This document shows positions 1 through 8,200 of a stretch of DNA of 12,218 nt, in pieces. The notes under the pieces were generated by a model. The model was not told the DNA's origin. It saw nothing but the letters and a program-made list of their open reading frames with translations, and searched no databases. The translations under genes were made by a program, and so were the position numbers. Every line of letters starts with the position of its first letter. The stretch's first letter is position 1. Source of the DNA: Bacteroidota bacterium (GTDB lineage: Bacteria > Bacteroidota > Bacteroidia > Chitinophagales > Saprospiraceae); contig JAGWYI010000062.1 of the NCBI GenBank assembly GCA_018969455.1, forward strand, positions 1 through 12,218. Reading direction: 5' to 3'.

Positions 1-41
1 TAATTTTAAAATAAGGGTGCGGAGTCTTTCACACCGCACCC
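1..41 (-). terminator. Intrinsic terminator of the PUL operon
   Basis: Read on the minus strand, a perfect 8-bp GC-rich stem (GGGTGCGG, positions 41-34, pairing with CCGCACCC, positions 22-15) closes an 11-nt loop and is followed by TTATTTT. This is a classic Rho-independent terminator. It starts 26 bp after the stop codon of the large secreted protein and so closes the operon. On the plus strand the bases following the stem are not T-rich, so it looks unidirectional. Confidence 0.88.
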
Positions 42-67
42 CAGTCGGTTTTACGTTTCTGTTTCGA

Positions 68-3000
68 TTATTTATTCAAAACAATTTTGCCTGTAGCGGT
101 TTTGTTGCCTGCTAAAATTCGGTAGAAGTACAGCCCTTGTGGTTGATTTTCGGAGTGCCACTGAATCATTTGCGTACCTTCCGAAAGGTTCACCTGGTTC
201 ATCAGGGAAGCAACGCGTTTTCCTTCCAGGTTTATGATTTCCACAGTAACTGTGGCACTGTTTTCGAGGGAAAATGCAATATTTACCAGTTCAGATGCCG
301 GATTTGGATAAACAACAACAGGCAGGGCCGCTTTTACGGGTTCGGCAGCATCGGTGGTGCAGCTGTTGCGGAGGTAATTCAACATATTGGTGGTAAATAA
401 CTTAAGTGCGGGAGCGTCTTCATTTGTTCCACCGTCGAGGTACCAGTCATAAGCGCCGGCGCCTACAGTCAGTACATTTCCCGTACAAGGGGAGGCAGTT
501 CCTTTAAACTCTGCCACAGAGCAAATAAACTGGAAGTTGGCATCCCATTCAGTTGTAGCCAGGTATGTGCCATCAAAACGGTCGGCGGGAGGGGTGTTTG
601 GGTCAAAATCGGGAACAAGGTTCCACCAAGCAAGCAAATCTTCCCGCAAACCGGTTGTTGAATACAGGGTCGTAAAAGGAACAGGCAGGTTTGTAAAGAT
701 GGGGTGATTAGGATCTTTTGCGCGGAATCCCCAATGGTCTGGATTGGTAGCGGGACTGGCTGCTTTTGATACCTGATTCGGACCTTTGGTGGTTACCCCC
801 AAGTTTTTAACATATTGTGTTGCTGCACCAGTGAGTAGTATGCCGCCGCCGCCATTTCTGAAGTCTTTCATAACTTTTTCAGTATTGGGATTATCGAACA
901 GCAGGGGCAGGTCGATAAACTTGTCATAATGCCACCAAATTGCCTTAAAGTTTTTCAACAGGGTTGGATCAAGTACAAGGTCGACAATATTGAAATAAAC
1001 CGCATTGGTATCAAGGGTAGCGATTGCCCAGGAGTAAGCTTCTTTTTCATCGGGGTCCAGATCTGCCAGATTCGCTTCTGTGCCCACGAGTGCCACTTTG
1101 CCTTTTACCGGGGCGGATTCGATGAATGCATCAAAAATGACAGCGCCAATGCTTTCGACAAAAGGAATGGAAAGATCCAGGAATTCGGAAGCTGGAATGC
1201 GGATTGTAAAGTTGGTAATATCCACATCGTAATCGGCTGCTGTTCCGCTCAGGGTGATGGTAGCATTTTTGTTGTCGACTTTGGCAACAGTCGCGCTGAT
1301 GCCGGGAGGCATATTTAGGATTTGCCAATTAGCCGGAGTCAAGACAGGCTTAAAGGTCGCATTGGCAATTTGGACATTAATCACTTTACCCGCTTCTTCC
1401 CCTTCTTTGATGGTGGTACCGCCAACGGCCAAAGCGACATTGAGCGACTGTACTTCATTGATTGAACGCAATATTTCGAGCATATTCGCGGTCAATTGCT
1501 GCAAGTTGCCCTGTGGAATCGGATCATTTATGGGTGCATTGACCCAGTTGTATCCTGGAGCGGTTGAAGTTACAACACCACCATCGCCGGTTTTAATAAG
1601 TCCGATTACAGGAATATTTGAATCGTTGGGGTTCCACCATGGCATACAAGCGAGGGGTTTGCCTGGGTAAGCGCCACCTGTCCACCAACGGATAGCTTCG
1701 CGGCCTTTGACGGTGGTTCCGATGGTGCGGAACCCTCCCCAGTTTGGATCAACCCAATCGGTGGTAGGCGTAAGATTTTTGAATACCGGGTGTCCTTCCA
1801 GTCCTGCGAGCGGTCGCACGCCCCAGGCCACATCTGGTCCGGCCGGATCATTGTTAATGGTTTCAGTAGGAGCCACCGTTGTTGCGTTAATGGCCGTTGC
1901 ATATCCGGTTGCAAAACCGGACAGGAGTATACCGCCGCCACTATGAATAAACGCGTCGATTTTCGTTGCAGCACTGGCGGCACTGGCAGGAAGCGCAGGG
2001 TCATCTTCAAAATGGAACCAGAGCACTTCTGTTTCAGCAGGAATGCCATTCGCGGCAACATCGGCAAATGTGCGGTATTGGGCACCTGCATAGTTGCTCA
2101 AAGCCCATTGGTAAGCATTTTTCTCACCTACAGGGAGGTCATTTACACTTGCGGCTTCACCCAAAACGATCAAATTGGCGCCTGGACGTGTAAACTTCAG
2201 GATGTTTTCCGTTAATTTTTCCAAATTAGCCTGCGGGCCTGCGGCATTTGAGGTTGCTGGCAGCCATTGATAACCTGGTGCGCTGGCAATAACGATGGTG
2301 CCCAGTTCGTATTTGAGGGTACCGAGTATCGGAATATTCTTGTCAGAAGCATTCCACCAGGGCATGCATCCTACCGGAGTACCGGGGAATTTACCGCCTG
2401 TCCACCATCTAATGGCTTCATGACCGGCATTTGTAGCACCGATGGTGCGGTAGCCCCCCCAATTTGGGTCGGCCCAGTCGGTGGTTAAAGTCATGCCCTG
2501 GAAAAACGGATGGTTTTCCTGTCCGGCCAGCGCCTTGACGCCCCAAGCTGCATCCGGACCGGCAGGGTCATTGTTGATGGTTTCGGTGGGCGCTACAGTT
2601 GTTGCGCCGATATCGAAAATGAATTGGGTAGCAAAAGAAGAAGTGAAAAGGCCACCACCTGATTTAACGAAATTGCGTACGGCAGGAACAGCGGCAGCGG
2701 CCGATGCGGGCATGGTGGGTGCATCTTCGAGGTGAAACCAGATGGTTTTTACGCTGTTTTCAATGCCATTGGAAGCGATATCATTGAAGGATCGGTATTG
2801 TGCCGCCAAGCCATAATGGTTTAATGCCCAATTGTAAGCGTTTTGTTCAGAGGCAGGTAAACCGGCGAGATTTGCAGGTTCGCCTACAAGCAGGATTTCC
2901 GTTTTGGTTTGAAGGTAGTTCAGCATATTAGCGGTAAACAGCTGCAAGGTTGCTTGTTCTGTTGCCCCATTGATATCCGCGTTAACCCAGTTGAATCCTG

Positions 3001-3700
3001 GCGCGGTACATGTCATGGCACGGCCATTGCCGGAAGTAATTTCACCAACGATCGGGATGTTGGGATCGGATTTGTTCCACCAAGGCATACAGGCAATCGG
3101 CGTACCGGGATAGGTACCGCCGGTCCACCAGCGAATGGCTTCCCGGCCTTTGGTTGTAGTAGAAATGGTGCGGAATCCGCCCCAGTTTGGATCTACCCAA
3201 TCTGTTGTTGGTGTTAATCCTGCGAAAATTGGATGTCCTTCTTTTCCAGCGAGTGGTTTAACGCCCCAGGCCACATCCGGGCCGGCAGGGTCATTGTTGA
3301 TGGTTTCGGTTGGGGCCACAGTTGTAATGCCAGCATCTAAGATAAAACTGGTCGCAAAAGCGGAAGCCAGCAATCCGCCGCCATTTTTTACGAAATTTCC
3401 GATTTTTGGAGCGGCGGCGGCAGCGCTCGCCGGCAATGCCGGGTCATCTTCAAAGTGAAACCACACCACACGGGCTGTGGCAGGTAAGCCGGTAGCTGCT
3501 ACCGATGCAAAGCTTTGATAAACAGCGTTGGAGCCAAAATTGCTCAAGGCCCAGTTGTACGCTTTTTGCTCTGCCGACGGAAGCTCGGAGATGGTTGAGC
3601 CGCCGCCAACCAAAACAATTTTCTGGGCGTTTAATGCCCAGCAATTTGCTAAAAGGCAGATTGCCAGCAATTTGCTAAATTTGGTAAATTGCAATTTCAT
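68..3700 (-). CDS. Secreted multi-domain DUF4960-like surface protein with T9SS sorting domain (putative fructan-binding protein)
   Basis: This 1210-residue protein is probably exported by the Sec system and then moved across the outer membrane by the type IX secretion system. Residues 1-25 form a signal peptide with a hydrophobic core and a likely cut after ALNA. Four homologous modules follow: 27-266, 267-505, 509-746 and 868-1112. An Ig-like beta-sandwich segment (about 748-866) separates the third and fourth. The tail (about 1127-1210) begins VYPNPAS and ends GKIVLNK, the hallmark of a type A T9SS sorting domain (Por_Secre_tail). Modules 1-3 share WFHxED, GGG, TINNDPAGPD, DPNWGG, EAIRWWTGG and CMPWWN. 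Module 4 has WWHYD, NPDHWGFR and AWWN, which I recognise as DUF4960-like. It is the last gene of the operon, 82 bp after susD. In the B. thetaiotaomicron levan PUL this slot holds BT1761, a surface glycan-binding lipoprotein with, as I recall, the same domain. A glycan-binding role is therefore inferred. No catalytic motif is evident. Confidence 0.82.
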   Translation of the reverse strand: MKLQFTKFSKLLAICLLANCWALNAQKIVLVGGGSTISELPSAEQKAYNWALSNFGSNAVYQSFASVAATGLPATARVVWFHFEDDPALPASAAAAAPKIGNFVKNGGGLLASAFATSFILDAGITTVAPTETINNDPAGPDVAWGVKPLAGKEGHPIFAGLTPTTDWVDPNWGGFRTISTTTKGREAIRWWTGGTYPGTPIACMPWWNKSDPNIPIVGEITSGNGRAMTCTAPGFNWVNADINGATEQATLQLFTANMLNYLQTKTEILLVGEPANLAGLPASEQNAYNWALNHYGLAAQYRSFNDIASNGIENSVKTIWFHLEDAPTMPASAAAAVPAVRNFVKSGGGLFTSSFATQFIFDIGATTVAPTETINNDPAGPDAAWGVKALAGQENHPFFQGMTLTTDWADPNWGGYRTIGATNAGHEAIRWWTGGKFPGTPVGCMPWWNASDKNIPILGTLKYELGTIVIASAPGYQWLPATSNAAGPQANLEKLTENILKFTRPGANLIVLGEAASVNDLPVGEKNAYQWALSNYAGAQYRTFADVAANGIPAETEVLWFHFEDDPALPASAASAATKIDAFIHSGGGILLSGFATGYATAINATTVAPTETINNDPAGPDVAWGVRPLAGLEGHPVFKNLTPTTDWVDPNWGGFRTIGTTVKGREAIRWWTGGAYPGKPLACMPWWNPNDSNIPVIGLIKTGDGGVVTSTAPGYNWVNAPINDPIPQGNLQQLTANMLEILRSINEVQSLNVALAVGGTTIKEGEEAGKVINVQIANATFKPVLTPANWQILNMPPGISATVAKVDNKNATITLSGTAADYDVDITNFTIRIPASEFLDLSIPFVESIGAVIFDAFIESAPVKGKVALVGTEANLADLDPDEKEAYSWAIATLDTNAVYFNIVDLVLDPTLLKNFKAIWWHYDKFIDLPLLFDNPNTEKVMKDFRNGGGGILLTGAATQYVKNLGVTTKGPNQVSKAASPATNPDHWGFRAKDPNHPIFTNLPVPFTTLYSTTGLREDLLAWWNLVPDFDPNTPPADRFDGTYLATTEWDANFQFICSVAEFKGTASPCTGNVLTVGAGAYDWYLDGGTNEDAPALKLFTTNMLNYLRNSCTTDAAEPVKAALPVVVYPNPASELVNIAFSLENSATVTVEIINLEGKRVASLMNQVNLSEGTQMIQWHSENQPQGLYFYRILAGNKTATGKIVLNK
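71..322 (-). other. T9SS type A C-terminal sorting domain (residues 1127-1210)
   Basis: The segment VYPNPASELVNIAFSLEN, then VTVEIINLEGKRV, then QPQGLYFYRIL, and the final GKIVLNK match the Por_Secre_tail (type A CTD) pattern. In this family the tail targets proteins to the type IX translocon, and sortase PorU then removes it and attaches the protein to surface lipopolysaccharide. The protein is therefore predicted to sit on the cell surface or be released. Confidence 0.88.
365..1099 (-). repeat. DUF4960-like module 4, divergent copy (residues 868-1112)
   Basis: This is a diverged fourth copy that keeps the same order of elements: KVALVGTEANLADLDPDEKEAYSWA, IWWHYD, DFRNGGGGILLTGAATQY, NPDHWGFRAKDPNHPIF, LLAWWN and FTTNMLNYLRN. 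It lacks the TINNDPAGPD and CMPWWN blocks of modules 1-3 and has extra cysteines (C1060, C1072). It looks more like the single-domain DUF4960 proteins of other Bacteroidota and may be the ancestral-type copy. Confidence 0.75.
1103..1459 (-). other. Ig-like linker domain of the secreted protein (residues 748-866)
   Basis: Residues 748-866 lack the module signatures. They look like a beta-sandwich of the kind common in secreted Bacteroidota proteins: LTPANWQILNMPPGISATV, then NATITLSGTAADYDVDITN, then a run of alternating hydrophobics. The assignment as an Ig-like spacer rests on this pattern alone. It marks the boundary between the three amplified modules and the single divergent module 4. Confidence 0.5.
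1463..2176 (-). repeat. DUF4960-like module 3 (residues 509-746)
   Basis: This is the third homologous module, starting NLIVLGEA and ending in TANMLEILRSI. Its conserved core is nearly that of module 1 (DDPALPASAA, GPDVAWGV, TPTTDWVDPNWGGFRTI, KGREAIRWWTGG). The corresponding DNA has drifted at synonymous sites, so the duplication is not recent. Confidence 0.85.
2186..2902 (-). repeat. DUF4960-like module 2 (residues 267-505)
   Basis: This is the second homologous module and follows module 1 with no linker. It is the most divergent of the first three: DAPTMP for DDPALP, DAAWGV for DVAWGV, NAGHEAIRWW for KGREAIRWW, and GCMPWWN for ACMPWWN. All the signature blocks are kept (WFHLED, SGGG, TINNDPAGPD, DPNWGG, WWTGG). 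Confidence 0.85.
2903..3622 (-). repeat. DUF4960-like module 1 (residues 27-266)
   Basis: This is the first of four homologous protein modules of about 240 residues. It opens with a beta strand (KIVLVGGG), then has EQKAYNWAL, VVWFHFEDDPALP, FVKNGGG, TINNDPAGPD, WVDPNWGG and CMPWWN, and closes with ANMLNYL. Within the conserved core it is closer to module 3 than to its neighbour module 2. Confidence 0.85.
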
Positions 3701-3733
3701 GTGTAAAGATTTTATGATTTATGTTGGCAGATC

Positions 3734-3781
3734 GGTTTTGCATCTAGATCACATAGATGTGCTAAAACCATTGATTCAATG
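3734..3781 (-). promoter_or_regulatory. Intercistronic inverted repeats between susD and the secreted-protein gene
   Basis: The 82-bp gap after susD holds two adjacent inverted repeats. The first, CATTGA-A-TCAATG (3769-3781), sits one base beyond the susD stop codon. The second is a longer hairpin with an outer stem GGTTTT/AAAACC (3764-3769 with 3734-3739) and an inner stem CATCTA/TAGATG (3754-3759 with 3741-3746). The two share base 3769 and so may compete. No T-tract follows in the direction of transcription. A role in mRNA processing, stability or partial attenuation is more likely than full termination. Function is inferred only. Confidence 0.45.
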
Positions 3782-3782
3782 A

Positions 3783-5204
3783 TTAATACATCGGGTTTTG
3801 CGCCAATTTTGGATTGAGGGTTATTTCATTGGTAGGGATTGGCATCAATTCATGTTTGCCGTCGACGAAATTCCGGCCTTGCGCGCGCAATACCGCGCCT
3901 GCAATACCCCAGCGGACCAGGTCGAAATAGCGATGACCTTCAAAGGCAAGTTCCCATTTTCGTTCATCGTAGATGGCCTGGCGGAATTGTTGTTGAGACA
4001 GGTTGTTAAGCGCGGGCATGTTCACGTTGGCTCGTTGACGCACCAGGTTGAGGTATTTGAGTGCCTCTGTGGTGTTTCCTGCTTCATTCTGGGCTTCAGC
4101 AAAAAGCAGGAGGAAATCGGCATAACGCATCAATTTGTAATTCAACTCGCCATCGTACTGAACAGCCGGTTGGGGCGTTTGTGGCCGGTTGTATTTGAAA
4201 GAAGTCAGCAGGGTGGAACTGATAATATTTACTTTAATCGAAAAATCGCGCCGTGGATCTTTTGCGCCTGCTGCGTTGTTTTGAAATGAGTTGCGCAAGG
4301 ATGCAAATGGCTGGGTGTAGCCGCGCGGATTTGGGGTATTTTCAAAACTTTCCAAATCATAATGGGCATTGCCTTCGCCGGTTGCGGTACCGGTTTTGCA
4401 TTGCACTTCGAAAATGCTTTCGGATCCGTTTTCTTTGGCCGTATTAAAGTTGTCGTTATAATCGGCAAAAAGGCTGTATTCATTGGAGTTAATTACCTCC
4501 TGACCGACCGCCACAGCCTCGTTCCAACGTTTGTCAAAAATATAGAGTTTCATTAAATAAGCCTGTGCCGCGCCTTTTGTTATGCGTCCGAGGTCATTGG
4601 CAGCATATTTACTTTTCTGGGGCAAATCAGGGATGGCCGACTTGAAATCTGATTCTATTTGAGCAATGGTTTCGGCCCGGGTGTTTCGTGCAACTCTGGC
4701 ATCATCGGGTGTAAGTACTTTGGTTACTACTGGAATTCCGCCAAAACATTTGAACAATTCGAAGTGATAGAACCCGCGTAAAAAGGTAGCTTCTGCTTTG
4801 TAGCGGGCTTTCAGGTCAGCAGCCATGGGTACATCGGGCAGTTTCTCCAGCAATTGATTGCAGCGAAAGATACCTGTGTAACTTTCCCGCCAAATATTCT
4901 GGAGGGTGACCTCAGCGCCATTTAAATTAAATTGTTCGAATGATGAAAAATCGCGAGGTGAAGTTCGACCGCCCACGCATTCATCGCCACAGTACATTCC
5001 GATGGCATCAATTCCCAGGCCATACAAGCGATCGAATTGCGCCGAGAGGTTATCGTAACAAGCATTCAATCCGGCCAGCGCTTCTGCTGCATTGGAGTAG
5101 TAATTGGCCGGTGTTGGCCCATCCGGCGGGAACGTATCAAGCCAGTCTTTCTTGCAATTGACTGCAGAAAAGGCTAAAAAAAGGAATAAGAGTATCTTTT
5201 TCAT
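3783..5204 (-). CDS. susD: SusD/RagB-family nutrient-binding outer-membrane lipoprotein
   Basis: This is a surface lipoprotein that acts as the lid of the SusC transporter and delivers oligosaccharides to it. The protein has 473 residues, somewhat short for SusD homologues. A lipoprotein signal peptide ends at a lipobox-like SAVNC, making C17 the lipidated residue. The N-terminal SusD-like part contains EATFLRGFYHFELFKCFGGIPVV (138-160), typical of the TPR-like helical core. The C-terminal SusD_RagB part contains LMRYADFLLLFAEAQNE (358-374), ERKWELAFEGHRYFDLVRWG (414-433) and the diagnostic ending LMPIPTNEITLNPKLAQNP (453-471). It follows susC by 14 bp, so the two are almost certainly cotranscribed and form one SusCD complex. 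The glycan cannot be read from this sequence; fructan is inferred from the neighbouring kinase, permease and DUF4960-like protein. Confidence 0.95.
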   Translation of the reverse strand: MKKILLFLFLAFSAVNCKKDWLDTFPPDGPTPANYYSNAAEALAGLNACYDNLSAQFDRLYGLGIDAIGMYCGDECVGGRTSPRDFSSFEQFNLNGAEVTLQNIWRESYTGIFRCNQLLEKLPDVPMAADLKARYKAEATFLRGFYHFELFKCFGGIPVVTKVLTPDDARVARNTRAETIAQIESDFKSAIPDLPQKSKYAANDLGRITKGAAQAYLMKLYIFDKRWNEAVAVGQEVINSNEYSLFADYNDNFNTAKENGSESIFEVQCKTGTATGEGNAHYDLESFENTPNPRGYTQPFASLRNSFQNNAAGAKDPRRDFSIKVNIISSTLLTSFKYNRPQTPQPAVQYDGELNYKLMRYADFLLLFAEAQNEAGNTTEALKYLNLVRQRANVNMPALNNLSQQQFRQAIYDERKWELAFEGHRYFDLVRWGIAGAVLRAQGRNFVDGKHELMPIPTNEITLNPKLAQNPMY

Positions 5205-5218
5205 ATTGTTTTAATATT

Positions 5219-8200
5219 TTAGAAGTCAAGGTTCATCCCGAAAATGACAGTTTTGGCCATGGGATAATCCCATCCATAGGTATCGCTGGTTTCCATAGCG
5301 ATCTCCGGGTCGAAGCCGGGATATTTGGTTTTTGTCCACAAATTGGTACCGCCCACATAAACCCTGAAGTTTCCTACACCAGCCTTTTTAACCCACTCTT
5401 TGGGGAGTGTGTATCCGATTTGGAGGTTTTTGAGCCTCAGATAGGAGCCGTCTTTGACAAAAAAGTTGGAGTTTGCGTTGTTGTTTCCCGGATCGGAACG
5501 CCAATACAACCGGGGTTGGGTATTGCTGGTACCAGCTCCATGCCATCGATTGAGTGCTGAAGCCTGGAGGTTTTCGAAATACAGGAAATTGCTCAAACCC
5601 GGGCCACCAAAATTGGCTGGCGCGTAGAGAATTTTGTTTCCGAATATGCCCTGGAAAAACATGGATATGTCCAATCCTTTCCAGCTCAGGTTCACATTAG
5701 CGCCGTAGGTAAAGGAGGGGATGCTTTTGCCCAGGTAGGTGCGGTCATCAGAATTGATTATCCCATCGTGGTTAATATCCTGGAAGATCAAGTCGCCTGG
5801 TCCGGCATTTGGCCAGTGTGGTGTGGATTCGATTTGTGCTTTATTTTGGTAAATACCGGAAGTTTTGTATCCCCAAAGGGAGCGCAAACCATATCCTTCT
5901 TTGTAAATATGGGAATATCCGTCTCTGCCGGTGGTAAAGGAGGTGCCGCCCAGATCAAGCACTTTATTTTGAAGAAAGGCGATGTTGCCGCCGATGCTGA
6001 GGAATACTTTACGGATGTCTTTGTTGTATTTTGCCTCAAATTCCCAGCCTGTGTTGCGCACTTTTCCGATGTTTTGCCGTTGAGAACCTGCTGCGCCAAT
6101 TGTGCCTGGCTGCGGTACGTACAACAACATATTGCGGGTGTCTTTGCGATAGTAATCAATTTTAAATGTCAGATTATCTTTAAAAAGGCCTATATCAAGG
6201 CCCATATTGGTTTGGGTTGTCGTCTCCCAGGTGATGTTTCTGTTGGCGAGCGCAGTTGGCGCAGCGCCATTGTTGACGCTGTTTCCGAAAACGTAATTCT
6301 GGTTAAAAGTTACACGGGATTGCCAGTCATAATCGCCAATAGCCGAGTTGCCCAATTGCCCCCAGCTGCTGCGCAATTTTAAATCCGACAAATTATGGAA
6401 TCGTTCCATAAAGGGCTCGGCCGAAATCCGCCAGGATGCGCCAACAGAGGGGAAATTGCCCCAGCGTTTTTGTGGAGAGAAACGGGATGTTCCGTCTCTT
6501 CGAATGGTTGCAGAGAGGTAGTATTTGCTGTTGTAGTTATATTCTGCTCTTCCGAAGAACGACAGAATTTTATACTCTGTAGGGGCGCCGTTAATTTGCC
6601 GGTTGTTGGTGCTGGTGGCGTCCAGCGTAGAAACATAATCAGTTACATCGGTAGGGAAAAAGCCCTTGGCCAACAAATAATTGTTGAAATGATGAAAGGC
6701 GTAGGTTCCCAAGGTTGCATTCAGGGTGTGTTTTTCATTAAATATATGTTTGAATGTCAGGAAGTTATCCGTATTCCAGGTTCGGTCTTTAAAATCTGCG
6801 ACATCGGTGAAACCGGTTTGATTGACATTCCCCAGCTGATATTCCCGTTCAAAATAATTTTTTTCTTCAATGCGGCGGTCGAAGTTGAAACGAGAAGTGT
6901 AGGTTAAACCCGGAAAAAATTCGTATTCAGCATATATGTTGCCGTAAGCTTGATTGTTTGTATTTACCCAATCGATGTAATCTACCATGGCTACCGGGTT
7001 TTTTTTGTCACCATTGCCGGGGTCCTTCACATCATAACCGTAAGTGCCATCTTCAAATTTGACAGGAACGGTGGGCGCCATCATGAATACCCTGCTTACA
7101 TAGTAATCGCCTCCTGTGTTTTGGCGGGTATAGGATAAATTAATATTATGGCCCAGTTTCAATTTTTTACGGAATGTATGTTCTGCCGAAAATTTGCCAT
7201 ACAGTCGCTTGAAATCAGTACCGATGTAAATGCCTTCCTGTTTGGTATAACCTATTGAAAATCCGTATTTTGATGATTCTCTTGCGGTACTCAGGTTCAA
7301 ATAATGGTTTTGCATCATGCCCGTGCGCAGCAGTTTATCCTGCCAGTAGGTTCCCTTTTGGCCTTGCCATTTGGCAACTTCGGCATCGTTGTAAATGTGG
7401 GCGAGGGCGGTCTGACCACTTGCAAGGCGGTCCGCATTGGCATTATCTACGGCTTCATTGATCAGGTGCACATATTGATCGGCATCGAGCATTTTAATTT
7501 TGGAAGTGGATTGTTGCCACCCGAACCAGCTGTTGTACGACAATGACTGGCGTTCGCCCTTGCCTTTTTTCGTGGTAATCAGGATCACACCGTTGGCCGC
7601 TCTGTTTCCGTATATGGCTGCGGATGCAGCATCTTTTAAAACGGTGATGCTTTCAATGTCGTTTGGATCTACGGTAAAGAACCGACCAATCTCTACATTG
7701 TCTACCAGAATTAGCGGGGAATTGTTGTTGATGGTGCCATAGCCTCTTATTCGAACTGTGGCCTGGTCGCCTGGACGCCCGGCGTTGGTTACCTGAACGC
7801 CCGAAACTTCTCCCTGAAATGCTTCTTCAATGGTTCGAGGGTTGCGCTTCTCCAATCGATCAACTCCAACCGAAGAAACCGCACCCGAAATATCGCGTTT
7901 TTGGGCAGTTCCATACCCTACCACCACCACTTGGTTCAGTGTGTTGTTATTGTCATCCAACTCAACATTCAGTTCGGTTCGTCCACCCAGTTGAACTTCC
8001 TGGGTTTGCATGCCGGTGTAGGAAAAAACAAGGGTTGCATCGCTCGCCACATTGAGTTTGAAATGACCCGTTGCATCGGAAATTGCACCATTGGGCGTAT
8101 TTTTTTCAATAATCGTAACGCCAATGAGGTTTTCCTGGGTAGCGCGATAGGTGATTGTACCGCTTACGGTGATTTTTTGTGCCCAAACTGCCTGACAACC

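Noticed and set aside
1..60. Second hairpin or bidirectional terminator at the window start
   Set aside because: Only the minus-strand reading has a T-rich tail directly after the stem. The plus-strand reading lacks one.
46..60. LANC in the signal peptide of the large protein (residues 17-20) as a lipobox, which would make it a lipoprotein
   Set aside because: Asn before Cys is a poor lipobox, a better signal peptidase I site (ALNA-Q) follows, and the T9SS tail argues for a non-lipidated export route. The coordinates given here are nominal; the residues map to about 3641-3652. The SusD lipobox also has Asn before Cys, so this is not fully excluded.
1606..2091. A 161-codon minus-strand frame inside the secreted-protein gene
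   Set aside because: It is an alternative frame over module 3. The main frame is uninterrupted and all repeat signatures fall in it.
1463..3622. The repeat region as a mobile element or CRISPR-like array
   Set aside because: The repeats are about 720 bp, in frame and protein-coding, with synonymous drift between copies. There are no spacers, terminal inverted repeats or transposase.
5768..6907. Two long plus-strand open frames (204 and 170 codons) opposite susC
   Set aside because: They lie fully antisense to a well-supported SusC gene. Their translations are low-complexity and Cys-rich with no recognisable domain, and no promoter or partner gene is visible.
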